A stretch of DNA of 42,959 bases, from positions 1-42,959 of IMG/VR virus record IMGVR_UViG_3300008117_000246. The stretch is one strand, 5' to 3'. Source of the stretch: a virus. Of this stretch, positions 6,593 to 14,386 are shown piece by piece. Position numbers and translations under genes: made by a program. Below the pieces are notes generated by a model. It saw only the letters and a program-made list of their open reading frames with translations. It did no database searches and was not told the origin of the DNA. Positions within the stretch are counted from its first letter, which is position 1. Each line of letters begins with the position of its first letter.

Positions 6593-7800
6593 AAAAGTTT
6601 TTAACAATTTTGGCTGTTTCACTCCTATTTGTCAGCTGCGAAAAAAATTTGGGGGGAGAGGATGACGATGTAATTAATGTTCCGTCACAAACAACATTAA
6701 ATGGTGTCATAAACGCAACAACAACATTAACTTCCGATAAAACTTGGGTGTTAAAAGGTTATGTATATGTTACAGACGGAGCGTCTCTCATAATCCAACC
6801 AGGAACAAGGATTGTTTCCGATATTAGTGAAAAAGGTGCTCTATGTATCGAGAGAGGTTCAAAGATTATCGCCGAAGGAACCCAAGATAAACCCATCGTA
6901 TTTACATCAGGAAAACCGGATGGTGAAAAATCACCGGGAGATTGGGGTGGAATTATAATTTTGGGCAAAGCAAAAACAAATCGTTCATCAGAACCGACTA
7001 TTGAAGGGGGAATCGGTCGTCCTTATGGTGGAACGAATAATGAGGATAATAGTGGAATATTAAAATATGTCCGAATAGAATATGCCGGTGTGGCAGCACT
7101 ACCGAATTCAGAAATAAATGCCCTCACATTGGGTGGAGTTGGTTCAGGAACAACTATTGAGTATGTTCAAACCATTTATGCCAACGATGACGCATTTGAG
7201 TTCTTTGGTGGAACGGTTTCACCAAAATATCTATATGCTTTCGCCACAGCCGATGATGACTACGACTTTGATTTTGGTTATACTGGGACCTTAAATTATG
7301 GTATATCCAAAAGAGACCCACAATTTGTGGATACAGGTGATGCCGGCAACGGTGTTGAATGTGACAACGATGGTATTGGTTCATCCGCTGAACCATTCAC
7401 ACATCCAAAGTTGTATAATATGGTTCTGATTGGCGCAAATTCATCAACCGCTTTGAGTAATCATAATTTGGGGTTAAGATGGAGAAGAGCAACGCAATTC
7501 ACAATAGAAAACTCCAAAATAATAGGTCATATGAAAGGTGGATTCTCTATGGAGTCAAATGAAACCGCACAATCCTATAAAGATGGTGTTTCTAAGTTCA
7601 GAAACAACGTTGTGGGCGCTTTTGACCCGTCACTGAACTTCATATCCAAAGCGACTACAATAATGTCGTCAGCGGACGTTAAAACGAGGTGTTTATCCGA
7701 AGGAAACATAGAGAAAGTGTTTTCAGATAGTGAAATAAACGAACTATCAAAACCGATTTGGATTCAAAAGTGGGGGAGGTTCCCTCAGAAAGGTTTTTAA
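6589..7800 (+). CDS. Surface beta-helix lipoprotein partnered with the TonB receptor
   Basis: 403 aa. Lipoprotein signal MKKFLTILAVSLLFVSC with the lipobox at LFVSC; the residues after Cys17 (EKNLGGEDDD) are acidic, as in Bacteroidota lipoproteins exported to the cell surface. The body has right-handed beta-helix features: LIIQPGTRIV, GALCIERGSKIIAEGTQDKP, GDWGGIIILGKAK and IRYV-like strands, with an Asp-rich segment (DDDYDFDF) that could bind cation. Relatives of this lipoprotein are commonly encoded next to TonB receptors in Bacteroidota. It is not a SusD homologue by eye. Start fixed by the ATGA overlap with the receptor gene. Confidence 0.85.
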   Translation: MKKFLTILAVSLLFVSCEKNLGGEDDDVINVPSQTTLNGVINATTTLTSDKTWVLKGYVYVTDGASLIIQPGTRIVSDISEKGALCIERGSKIIAEGTQDKPIVFTSGKPDGEKSPGDWGGIIILGKAKTNRSSEPTIEGGIGRPYGGTNNEDNSGILKYVRIEYAGVAALPNSEINALTLGGVGSGTTIEYVQTIYANDDAFEFFGGTVSPKYLYAFATADDDYDFDFGYTGTLNYGISKRDPQFVDTGDAGNGVECDNDGIGSSAEPFTHPKLYNMVLIGANSSTALSNHNLGLRWRRATQFTIENSKIIGHMKGGFSMESNETAQSYKDGVSKFRNNVVGAFDPSLNFISKATTIMSSADVKTRCLSEGNIEKVFSDSEINELSKPIWIQKWGRFPQKGF

Positions 7801-7805
7801 TTTTG

Positions 7806-7836
7806 AAGCCCCGTTGAAGACCGGGGCTTTTTTATT
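7806..7836 (+). terminator. Intrinsic terminator after the receptor operon
   Basis: Hairpin with arms AGCCCCG and CGGGGCT and an eight-base loop, followed by six T. It ends the receptor-lipoprotein operon and lies at the 3' end of the converging small gene at 7837. Confidence 0.9.
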
Positions 7837-8004
7837 TTATTCCACAATTTGTTTTTCAATAAAATACATGGTTAGGTCATCTTCACCAACGCTCCGCTCT
7901 TTTTTTGTTTTATAATTTTCTGCGTCAGCCAAATTTGAAAAAATCTTATCAATCGTTTTACAAGCCAAATGTCCATATTGGCGCATAACAACAAAAACAT
8001 TCAT
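7837..8004 (-). CDS. Small hypothetical phage protein
   Basis: 55 codons. The peptide begins MNVFVVMRQYGHLACKTIDK, continues with SNLADAENY and SVGEDDLTMYFIEKQ, and ends IVE. The pattern 'viewing strand, then A-x-x-A-E-x-Y helix' is typical of small phage proteins with no known role. It converges on the receptor operon and uses the other side of the 7806 terminator. It is below the usual gene-length cut-off but fills the gap with good coding character. Confidence 0.55.
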   Translation of the reverse strand: MNVFVVMRQYGHLACKTIDKIFSNLADAENYKTKKERSVGEDDLTMYFIEKQIVE

Positions 8005-8087
8005 ACCCGGAGTAATTTATTTACAATAATAATTTTTTTGTAAATTAAGTAATTATTTAATTTTTTTTTTATTATTTTTTATACAAA

Positions 8088-8537
8088 ATGCTGATAATGG
8101 AGAATCCGCTGGAAATTAATTTTAATTATTTTGATAATGACTGGGATGCTTTACAAACATTTTTAAATAATAAAGGTAATCCCCCATATATAATAACAAC
8201 AAATTTGAACCTGAAAAGAAAGAAGGTAAATTCGTTTTATAGATTGTTAGGTGTAGAAAATAATTTGAATTTGGAACAAGCCAACATTGTATCATTAGGC
8301 CATTTAATATATGTAAAAGGCGACTTGAATCTAGAATTATCTAATATTCAAACACTATCCAATCTGGAGTATGTTTTAGGGTCAGTTGATCTATCCTCAA
8401 CATTTATTGAAGATCTCGGACATTTAAAGTTTGTTGGTAATAATTTGGATTTAAGGGGGTGTAGGTTTTACAATGCGCCAATTGATGAAATAAAAAGAAA
8501 AGTTAAGGTAATGGGTAAGATATTTATTGATTATTAA
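8088..8537 (+). CDS. Diverged LRR-family protein without tag
   Basis: 149 aa. Residues 9-38 (FNYFDNDWDALQTFLNNKGN then PPYIIT) match the adapter of the genes at 382-3495, followed by about four degenerate repeats of the L-x-L-xx-x-I-xxL form and a cap with IDEIKRKVKVMGKIFIDY that matches IRNQVEVGGNIYM of the array. The (I/L)-x-E tag is missing: the protein starts MLIMENPLEIN. It is therefore an older, tagless cousin, useful for separating what the tag does from what the repeat body does. DNA identity with the array is low. Confidence 0.75.
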   Translation: MLIMENPLEINFNYFDNDWDALQTFLNNKGNPPYIITTNLNLKRKKVNSFYRLLGVENNLNLEQANIVSLGHLIYVKGDLNLELSNIQTLSNLEYVLGSVDLSSTFIEDLGHLKFVGNNLDLRGCRFYNAPIDEIKRKVKVMGKIFIDY

Positions 8538-8545
8538 AACACATC

Positions 8546-8553
8546 ATATTTAT
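8546..8553 (+). promoter_or_regulatory. ATATTTAT box
   Basis: ATATTTAT, 19 bases before the ATG at 8573. This belongs to a second spacing class (about 8-20 bases), also seen before 8980, 12763, 13097, 14387, 15852, 20455, 23609, 28975 and 31340. Confidence 0.5.
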
Positions 8554-8572
8554 TGTAAATAAGTTATAAAAA

Positions 8573-8956
8573 ATGTCATACGAGGAGTTTATTAATTCAT
8601 ATGGTTTTAAACATGCGTCCAGACTTGTTATGCGACAGTTTCCGTGGATTAAAAAAATCACAATAGATAAAGATAATTATAACGAGTATAAGTATATTTA
8701 TTTCGTTGAATTACACATAGATCCTAATATTTTCAGTGAAACGGTTGAAAACGCTGGGATTCAAACACAAACTAAAAACTGGTTCTATCCATTTGCTAAT
8801 TTGAGTATCATATTTTCCAATATATCTGACAAAGAGGGTCAAATATATTCAGATGACATCGAAGATATCTTTGAGAAAGTAAAAAATACTGAAGCGATCC
8901 CTTCAAAAATTAATCTACAAAGAAAAGTTAAAGTTCATGGATATTATTTGATTTAA
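8573..8956 (+). CDS. Hypothetical protein with LRR-type C-terminal cap
   Basis: 127 aa, not recognised. The last 13 residues (LQRKVKVHGYYLI) resemble the cap of the neighbouring LRR-type gene (IKRKVKVMGKIFI), suggesting shared ancestry of the C-terminus. No signal peptide or membrane segment. It lies downstream of an ATATTTAT box and in line with the 8088-9738 group of plus-strand genes. Confidence 0.65.
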   Translation: MSYEEFINSYGFKHASRLVMRQFPWIKKITIDKDNYNEYKYIYFVELHIDPNIFSETVENAGIQTQTKNWFYPFANLSIIFSNISDKEGQIYSDDIEDIFEKVKNTEAIPSKINLQRKVKVHGYYLI

Positions 8957-8958
8957 AT

Positions 8959-8967
8959 AATATTTAT
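8959..8967 (+). promoter_or_regulatory. AATATTTAT box
   Basis: AATATTTAT, 12 bases before the ATG at 8980; second spacing class. Confidence 0.45.
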
Positions 8968-8979
8968 AGAAAAAAAAGA

Positions 8980-9351
8980 ATGGATATTAAAAATTTTTTA
9001 AACCAGAAATCCGATTATGTTAAGGTTGAAAGCGATAATAGGTTTTATTATATGCTCCAACAAATGCAATTTAACCGGTGGAAAATAACTGCGATTGTTT
9101 TAGGGTTATTTTTCTTCATTATTTTAGGAATAAACGCTGGTGTTTTTATCGGTGTTGAAATAAATGAAGATTGGAAAGAAATGCTTCTGATTTTACTCGG
9201 CGCATTTGTCGGAAACCTGAATAAAGTAGTTGATTATTGGTTCAACTCAGAGGATAGAGACAAAATGTTAATACAAAAAGTGGATGAAGAAGATGGTTTA
9301 AGTTCATCAGATGTTACGTCTATTTCAAGTGAAGAAGAAATACAACAATAA
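8980..9351 (+). CDS. Small membrane protein with two hydrophobic segments
   Basis: 123 aa. Hydrophobic stretches at residues 38-60 (ITAIVLGLFFFIILGINAGV) and about 68-84 (MLLILLGAFVGNLN), then a soluble, acidic, Ser-rich tail (SSSDVTSISSEEE). Two membrane spans with a charged tail are compatible with a phage holin or a membrane-anchored accessory protein, but nothing in the sequence decides. No lysis endolysin gene is next to it; the nearest muralytic candidate is at 18588. Confidence 0.6.
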   Translation: MDIKNFLNQKSDYVKVESDNRFYYMLQQMQFNRWKITAIVLGLFFFIILGINAGVFIGVEINEDWKEMLLILLGAFVGNLNKVVDYWFNSEDRDKMLIQKVDEEDGLSSSDVTSISSEEEIQQ

Positions 9352-9369
9352 AAATTATATAATTGTAAA

Positions 9370-9738
9370 ATGAAGAAAATAGTTAGATTAACAGAATCGG
9401 ATATAACTAGAATTGTTAAAAGAGTTTTATCCGAGCAGGATTATTCCGAAAATCAATTGGAGACATCATTTGATGGAACCCTAAAACAGCCACTTTCTCT
9501 TGAAGTTTTTGACAAAACTGGAAAAAATATTAAAAAGGTTCAAGTTTATAAAGTTTTTAACGATCAAGGAAAGTATTTTGCGGTTTATAAAGGCCCCAAG
9601 ACTGGGAAAGATGTTTATAGGTATTATATAACTTGCGAATCATTAGAATTACATGACAATATTGATAAGCAGAGTTATAAAAACGATCAATTTGTTTTAG
9701 CGATGCGAAAAAGATTTTGCGGTTCATTCAAAAGATAA
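9370..9738 (+). CDS. Tagged small protein
   Basis: 122 aa. It opens with the classic form of the tag, MKKIVRLTESDITRIVKRVL followed by S-E-Q, so the proposed cut is after L-S-E at residue 22. The remainder (about 100 aa, with two Cys near 89 and 116) is unrecognised; it contains a KVQVYKVFND strand pair. Upstream there is no perfect ATATTTAT box, only an A/T-rich TATATAATTG. A terminator follows at once. Likely capsid cargo by its tag. Confidence 0.7.
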   Translation: MKKIVRLTESDITRIVKRVLSEQDYSENQLETSFDGTLKQPLSLEVFDKTGKNIKKVQVYKVFNDQGKYFAVYKGPKTGKDVYRYYITCESLELHDNIDKQSYKNDQFVLAMRKRFCGSFKR

Positions 9739-9740
9739 AA

Positions 9741-9765
9741 AAAAGCCCTTACGGGCTTTTTTTTA
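9741..9765 (+). terminator. Bidirectional terminator
   Basis: Perfect hairpin AAAAGCCC / GGGCTTTT with loop TTAC and T-runs on both strands. It serves the converging genes ending at 9738 (+) and 9763 (-). Confidence 0.9.
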
Positions 9766-11580
9766 TTCTAGGGGTTCTATATCCCAAATTCCATCACCTA
9801 TTTCCATACCTCTATCTAAAACTGAACTAGGTATTAGAGTGTCTTTATTTCCGACATTATTAATTAAGAACAAATTTTTCAGATTTCCAATACATTCTGG
9901 CAACTTTTTCAAGTTGGGGTTATTATTAACTCCAATAATTGTTATTTCTGTTAATTGACACATGAAATCTGGGAAATTATTGATACAATTATCAAAATAC
10001 ACGACTCTTAGATTTTTGAATCTAAGAATAGAATTTGGAATTTCAAAAAGTAACTGATTATTTCCTCTATTAACAATTCTTAACTCAGTTAATGAGTCAG
10101 GAAGAAATTGAAATAACTCTTCAAACCCATAAAGAGAGATAAATTTACCCACTTCTGATGCGGTTAAATTATCAACATGTAATTTATTGTCAGGTATTGA
10201 TATTTTACCAGCAAAAGTTGATTTTAATTTTTCTTTAATATTCTTGAACGAAGGTAAATTAATTAATGCTATGTCAGCATCATTTAATGCTGCTAATGAT
10301 TTAGTTGAGATAGAATCAATTTTTTTTGCGGTATAGTAATCAAGAACTTTTTTATCTGAATTACTTATTTGATTGGCGGTCAAGTCAAATCCCAAACTTA
10401 TATATTTTTTTTGTAATTCTGGTGTTAAATTAGCATACTGAGGGTCGCTCAAACGGTTTCCGCTAATTTCAATCCAAAATTCCACATCATCTAAATTACC
10501 ACCAAAATCTTGAATTGGATTATCTCCCACAGGTTTATTCCTAATACGGTTATATCTTTCTTTTTCTTCTGGTGATAATGGTTTTGGAACAAAAAGATTT
10601 TTCAAATCAGCAACCCAAGGTAATTTTTTAATAATTTCATCCCATGGTAATGCTTCATGACCGCTATATCTACCTGAGTTGGTGCCATCAGCCAATCTCA
10701 TTTTTCCATCTGGTTGAACCAATATTACCGCAGCAAAATTTACATCTTTAAATTCAATATTTTCATTAATTACATAATATAATGTCAAATTGTTATTAAA
10801 TCTGTAATTATAGAACAAATTACCTGCTCCGTCCCTTGATGTGCACCAAGATCTACCATTTCTTAACATTATACACTGGTCTTTCGTTTTAGGCTGGAAT
10901 ATTTTTACTCCACCTTTATCATATACCAGTTCGATATTTTCCATTTCTTTTTTCGGAATATTTAAAATATCTTCATCGCTTCTCAGTCCATCAACCAAGT
11001 GTTCAATATCTTCAACAGACATATCTAGAATTAATCCGGTGTCATCCGGTATTCTATTATAAACATTAAAAAGGTTATTTATGTATTCTTCCGCCGCATC
11101 TTTTGAAAATCCAGGTTGCGCTAAAAACTTAGGTAAAAGTTGCTTTTTCATTACCGCTTCAAAGTTCTTTTCCAAAAACTCCGTCAAATCCAAGAAATCG
11201 TATTGTGATAAGTCTTTTTTGTTATCTGGCAAGAATCTTTGAATATCTAAAAACTTTCTAATCATGGTTTTTAGATCATTATTACTAACACCTTCACTTT
11301 TTTTCTTGAAGATGGAAAAATATTTTTTAATGTCCGACTTTATTTTTTTGCTATTAACAACATTTTTTAATTGAGCGTAATTATATTTTTCAACATTTTT
11401 CATTTCAACCGGCAAAGATTCTTTTATCCTGTCGAAACCATCAATATATGACAAAATTACATCATCGGTGTCCTTAGTTTCCTGTTTAAATTTCGCTAAT
11501 AGTTTTTGAACTAACTTATCCGAAAATTCTTTTATCAATATTTCCCTAACCTGAGTGTTAAGTGCGTTAATTAAATTCAT
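9763..11580 (-). CDS. WC-motif domain protein with C-terminal leucine-rich repeats
   Basis: 605 aa. The N-terminus contains REILIKEF (residues 12-19), so an (I/L)-x-E site (I-K-E) is present near the usual tag position, although the upstream residues do not look like the ITE-type tag. The WC module lies at about 215-300: CIMLRNGRSWCTSRDG and then LTLYYVINENI. The C-terminal part (about 500-590) has plant-like LRRs such as IPNSILRFKNLRVVYFDN and LKKLPECIGNLKNLFLINN. It thus joins in one chain the two bodies that are separate in the 382-937 genes. On the minus strand, an ATATTTAT box lies 19 bases before the ATG. Confidence 0.75.
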   Translation of the reverse strand: MNLINALNTQVREILIKEFSDKLVQKLLAKFKQETKDTDDVILSYIDGFDRIKESLPVEMKNVEKYNYAQLKNVVNSKKIKSDIKKYFSIFKKKSEGVSNNDLKTMIRKFLDIQRFLPDNKKDLSQYDFLDLTEFLEKNFEAVMKKQLLPKFLAQPGFSKDAAEEYINNLFNVYNRIPDDTGLILDMSVEDIEHLVDGLRSDEDILNIPKKEMENIELVYDKGGVKIFQPKTKDQCIMLRNGRSWCTSRDGAGNLFYNYRFNNNLTLYYVINENIEFKDVNFAAVILVQPDGKMRLADGTNSGRYSGHEALPWDEIIKKLPWVADLKNLFVPKPLSPEEKERYNRIRNKPVGDNPIQDFGGNLDDVEFWIEISGNRLSDPQYANLTPELQKKYISLGFDLTANQISNSDKKVLDYYTAKKIDSISTKSLAALNDADIALINLPSFKNIKEKLKSTFAGKISIPDNKLHVDNLTASEVGKFISLYGFEELFQFLPDSLTELRIVNRGNNQLLFEIPNSILRFKNLRVVYFDNCINNFPDFMCQLTEITIIGVNNNPNLKKLPECIGNLKNLFLINNVGNKDTLIPSSVLDRGMEIGDGIWDIEPLE

Positions 11581-11599
11581 CGTGTAAATATTTTATTAT

Positions 11600-11607
11600 A
11601 TAAATAT
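11600..11607 (-). promoter_or_regulatory. ATATTTAT box (minus strand)
   Basis: Reads ATATTTAT on the minus strand about 19 bases upstream of the ATG of the 605-aa WC/LRR protein (plus strand ATAAATAT). The rest of the 11581-11723 gap shows no gene. Confidence 0.45.
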
Positions 11608-11723
11608 AGGTAAATATTGTAATATATCTCAAATAACCTGATGTTATAACCTCACCAATCAAATAAAATTTTAATTGATATTGCGCTCAAAACATATTAT
11701 CATTTTAATTCAAAATAAATAAA

Positions 11724-12731
11724 ATGATAGATTACGCGGATATTATTGTTGATTTACAAGCCGGAGATACCGGAAAAGGAAAAATAGCAAACCATTTGAT
11801 GTCAAAGTCCAAAAAATACACTCATGTTGTTAGATATAATGGCGGAGGTAATGCTGGACACACATTTTACTACGAAGGAAAAAAAATAATCACCCATTAC
11901 ATCCCAATCGGAGTTATTTATAAAATAAAATCGATAATTGGACCCGGTTGTGTTGTTAATCCAACAAAATTGTTTGAAGAGATTAACGACCTGGAAACCA
12001 TCGGATTCCCAGTTCGGGATTATCTCAAGATTGACAAAAGAGTTCATATCGTTCAGGACGAATATGTTGAAGAAGATATGTCTGACAGTCAAATTGGGAC
12101 CACAAAAACTGGAAACGGGCCAACTTATCGCAACAAATACAATAGGACAGGTTTGAGAGCAGAAAATTGCGATGAATTGAAAGATTTTATTGTGGATACT
12201 TACGATGAGTTCCATGGAAAGAATAAGGTGAAGATTTTATTTGAAGGAGCCCAGGGGTTCGAATTGGATATTGATTGGGGGGATTACCCTTTTGTCACCT
12301 CATCACACTGCACAGCAGGAAGCGCGTTAATGAATGGTGTGCCACCTCAAAAAGTCCGTGAGGTGTATGGTGTTGCCAAAGCGTATCGGACTTATGTTGG
12401 GGCAAAATCATTTGAACCAAATAACCCAATTTTTGAAGAGATTAGAGAAAAATTCGGTGAATTTGGGGCAACAACTGGACGTCCAAGACAAATTAATTGG
12501 TTAGATCTGGACACACTTATAAAAGCGACAAATATTAATGGTGCGACAATTGTTATTTTTAATAAATTTGACGTTCTAAAAAGCATTAATACTTTTGAAT
12601 TAATTTATAAAGGAGAAAACAAAAAATTTGATAATGAAGCGGAATTTGTTTTTTTCATCAAAAAAAAGATAAATAAATTTTGTCCTACCGTTAATAAAAT
12701 TGTGTTTAGTGAATCACCATATAGCATTTAA
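11724..12731 (+). CDS. Adenylosuccinate synthetase family enzyme (PurA/PurZ-like)
   Basis: 335 aa, the short archaeal/phage form (bacterial PurA is about 430 aa). The family joins aspartate to IMP (PurA) or to dGMP (PurZ) using a nucleoside triphosphate. Seen here: phosphate loop GDTGKGK (14-20) with the catalytic Asp15 kept, RYNGGGNAGHT (37-47) with His46, IGTTKTGNGPTYRNK, EFGATTGRPRQINWLD, and the base-reading motif NKFDVL. The C-terminus is abbreviated (SESPYSI instead of STGPxRxxTI). The retained Asp speaks for PurA or a PurZ0-like enzyme rather than classical PurZ. Substrate not decidable by eye. It lies 0.7 kb before a stand-alone tRNA-synthetase-like gene. Confidence 0.85.
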   Translation: MIDYADIIVDLQAGDTGKGKIANHLMSKSKKYTHVVRYNGGGNAGHTFYYEGKKIITHYIPIGVIYKIKSIIGPGCVVNPTKLFEEINDLETIGFPVRDYLKIDKRVHIVQDEYVEEDMSDSQIGTTKTGNGPTYRNKYNRTGLRAENCDELKDFIVDTYDEFHGKNKVKILFEGAQGFELDIDWGDYPFVTSSHCTAGSALMNGVPPQKVREVYGVAKAYRTYVGAKSFEPNNPIFEEIREKFGEFGATTGRPRQINWLDLDTLIKATNINGATIVIFNKFDVLKSINTFELIYKGENKKFDNEAEFVFFIKKKINKFCPTVNKIVFSESPYSI

Positions 12732-12735
12732 CCGT

Positions 12736-12743
12736 ATATTTAT
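12736..12743 (+). promoter_or_regulatory. ATATTTAT box
   Basis: ATATTTAT, 19 bases before the ATG at 12763, directly after the purA-like stop codon; implies the downstream small gene is transcribed on its own. Confidence 0.45.
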
Positions 12744-12762
12744 CGGTAATAAAAAGTTTTGA

Positions 12763-13053
12763 ATGGATTTATTCAAATTACATCAGATAATTGAGAAAAT
12801 TTTGCCGGTGATAACTAAACCACCATATGATAATGTGCGTTTTAGAATCCAAAATTATAAGGGCTTATACGAAATGAGTTTTGTTTTCGAATTACCGGAA
12901 GAATTATATGATATTATAAAGAAAAAAGATGAAAATTCTAATATTGAGGAAGTAAATGCACGTTTCGAAGCATATAGACTCCTGAAGACAATTAATAATT
13001 ACTTGAATACTAGGATAGTTATTAATGATATACGGTTTGAGAAAAAACGTTAA
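12763..13053 (+). CDS. Hypothetical protein
   Basis: 96 aa, mixed alpha/beta character, no signal or membrane segment, not recognised. It begins MDLFKLHQIIEKILPVITKP. The position between the PurA-like and synthetase-like genes could reflect function, but its own ATATTTAT box suggests separate control. Confidence 0.65.
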   Translation: MDLFKLHQIIEKILPVITKPPYDNVRFRIQNYKGLYEMSFVFELPEELYDIIKKKDENSNIEEVNARFEAYRLLKTINNYLNTRIVINDIRFEKKR

Positions 13054-13076
13054 GGTAAAAACTTTTTGATGTAATA

Positions 13077-13084
13077 ATATTTAT
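13077..13084 (+). promoter_or_regulatory. ATATTTAT box
   Basis: ATATTTAT, 12 bases before the ATG of the micro-gene at 13097; this supports that gene being real. Confidence 0.45.
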
Positions 13085-13096
13085 CTTCAAAAAGAC

Positions 13097-13216
13097 ATGG
13101 CAAAGAACAAAAAACCAAAAAAACCACCTATGAGTAGAAAATCTATACTCAAAAAAATGAAATTAATGAAATCCAATATGGAGGTAATTAAAAAATTACA
13201 AAGTCAGAATAATTAA
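13097..13216 (+). CDS. Very small basic protein
   Basis: 39 codons; peptide starts MAKNKKPKKPPMSRKSILKK and ends KLQSQNN. About a third of the residues are Lys or Arg, with four Met. Such peptides usually bind nucleic acid. Preceded by an ATATTTAT box 12 bases upstream of the ATG. It resembles in style the other tiny basic gene at 22870. Confidence 0.5.
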   Translation: MAKNKKPKKPPMSRKSILKKMKLMKSNMEVIKKLQSQNN

Positions 13217-13262
13217 AAAATTATTAGAATTTTTAACATATGATTTTTCCATAAAAATTACT

Positions 13263-13376
13263 ATATTTATTTCTGATGTTAAAATTAAAGAAATATAAGA
13301 TGAGAAATTGCTCTTTCAACCAAGAGCAAAAGATTATTTAATTTATTTAACCCTTCCGAAAGAAGGGTTTTTTTTT
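13263..13376 (+). ncRNA. Candidate small RNA or leader with its own box, hairpin and terminator
   Basis: Within 115 bases there is an ATATTTAT box (13263-13270), a perfect 8-bp hairpin TTGCTCTT-TCAACC-AAGAGCAA (13308-13329) and an intrinsic terminator (13349-13376), with no normal gene. A 13-codon frame (13300-13341) starts just before the hairpin, so a leader peptide is the alternative reading. It lies upstream of the synthetase-like gene, so it could act as an attenuator for that gene. Confidence 0.4.
13349..13376 (+). terminator. Intrinsic terminator
   Basis: Arms AACCCTTC and GAAGGGTT with loop CGAAA, followed by nine T. Located 29 bases before the ATG at 13405, so it separates that gene from upstream transcription unless regulated. 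Confidence 0.85.
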
Positions 13377-13404
13377 ATATATAAACTAAACCTAAATACA
13401 ATTT

Positions 13405-14247
13405 ATGAAAAACACAAAAATTTATCATGAACTAGTGCAGAAGATGAGAGAGTTCTTTCTCTCAAAAAATTTTATTGAAGTTCCAACTCAAAGTAGATTA
13501 TCTATTTTAGCAGCTTGTGAAAATCCTCATTCAGTTAAAACATTTGAATATGGTGGTGAAATTTGGCCGTTGCCACAAACCGGACAAATGTGGTTGGAAT
13601 ATGAATTATTGAAAAATCCAGAATGGGATGGTGTATTTTGTATCTCAACATCTTATCGGGAAGAAAAAAATCCAATTCCGGGTCGCCATGAGTTAATATT
13701 CCCGATGTTTGAGTTTGAAAGCAAAGGTGGGATGGATAAGTTATTACAACTTGAATCCGAGTTATTGGAGCATTTGGGATTTGACGAGCCAATAGAAGTT
13801 AATTATGATGACGTTTGCGAGGAATATGGGGGTGTATCAATATTGGAAGATGAGCATGAAAGTAAAATGTGGAAAGAGAAAGGAAGTGTAGTTTCTCTCC
13901 AATATTTTCCAAGAAGAACAAATCCTTTCTGGAATATGAAAAATAAAGATGGCGTTATTTTCAATAAAGTTGATGTTATTTTGTATGGTCAGGAAACTAT
14001 TGGAAGCGCAGAAAGAAGTTGTGATGTTGAAAAAATGCGTGAAATGTTCTATAGCATAGAAGATGGAAAATATTGCGCAAAATTGTTTGAACTATTCGGT
14101 AAAGATAGAGTTGAAAAAGAACTTAATGACTTTTTATCGCATAAATTCTTCCCAAGATTTGGTGGTGGAATTGGAATGACCAGAATGGCAAGAGCGTATG
14201 AATTATTAAAACAAGAAAAAGATGAATTAGTATTCTCAGACAACTAA
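13405..14247 (+). CDS. Stand-alone class II Asp/Asn-tRNA-synthetase-like catalytic core
   Basis: 280 aa, only the catalytic domain: there is no N-terminal OB-fold anticodon-binding domain, which the true AspRS/AsnRS (430-590 aa) has. Motif 2 is recognisable in YREEKNPIPGRHELIFPMFE (residues 80-100) and motif 3 in FGGGIGMTRMARAYELL (about 250-268). Stand-alone cores of this family include asparagine synthetase AsnA-type enzymes and synthetase paralogues that amidate or aminoacylate non-tRNA targets. The ADP/AMP chemistry on Asp or Asn is inferred. The near neighbour, a PurA-like enzyme, also uses aspartate. No phage system with both is known to me. Confidence 0.8.
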   Translation: MKNTKIYHELVQKMREFFLSKNFIEVPTQSRLSILAACENPHSVKTFEYGGEIWPLPQTGQMWLEYELLKNPEWDGVFCISTSYREEKNPIPGRHELIFPMFEFESKGGMDKLLQLESELLEHLGFDEPIEVNYDDVCEEYGGVSILEDEHESKMWKEKGSVVSLQYFPRRTNPFWNMKNKDGVIFNKVDVILYGQETIGSAERSCDVEKMREMFYSIEDGKYCAKLFELFGKDRVEKELNDFLSHKFFPRFGGGIGMTRMARAYELLKQEKDELVFSDN

Positions 14248-14270
14248 TTAATTGATTTTCAATACTTTAC

Positions 14271-14309
14271 ATCCACAGAAGGAAATGTATTTCCATCTGT
14301 GGATTTTTA
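14271..14309 (+). terminator. Strong intrinsic terminator
   Basis: Long hairpin: ATCCACAGA / TCTGTGGAT outer stem and GGAAA / TTTCC inner stem around a TGTA loop, followed by TTTTTAT. Ends the synthetase-like gene. Confidence 0.85.
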
Positions 14310-14331
14310 TTTACATATATTTTAATTTTAT

Positions 14332-14339
14332 TATATTTG
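14332..14339 (+). promoter_or_regulatory. Possible host-type promoter -7 element (TATATTTG) plus phage box at 14371
   Basis: TATATTTG fits the Bacteroidota -7 consensus TAnnTTTG. An ATATTTAT box follows at 14371-14378, eight bases before the ATG at 14387, so this gene may have both early and late control. Confidence 0.4.
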
Positions 14340-14386
14340 CCTACTTATAGTCTGAATAACACGTTTTAAGATATTTATTATAAAAA

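Noticed and set aside
6589-7800. SusD-like partner of the TonB receptor
   Set aside because: The protein has beta-helix style repeats and no SusD helical pattern; only the gene order resembles a SusC/D pair.
7840-8087. Riboswitch before the gene at 8088
   Set aside because: The stretch is explained by a small minus-strand gene and an A/T-rich start region; no conserved fold was recognised.
11724-12731. Calling the enzyme PurZ and the phage a Z-DNA phage
   Set aside because: The catalytic Asp typical of PurA is kept and no datZ/mazZ-type partner was recognised; only the family can be named.
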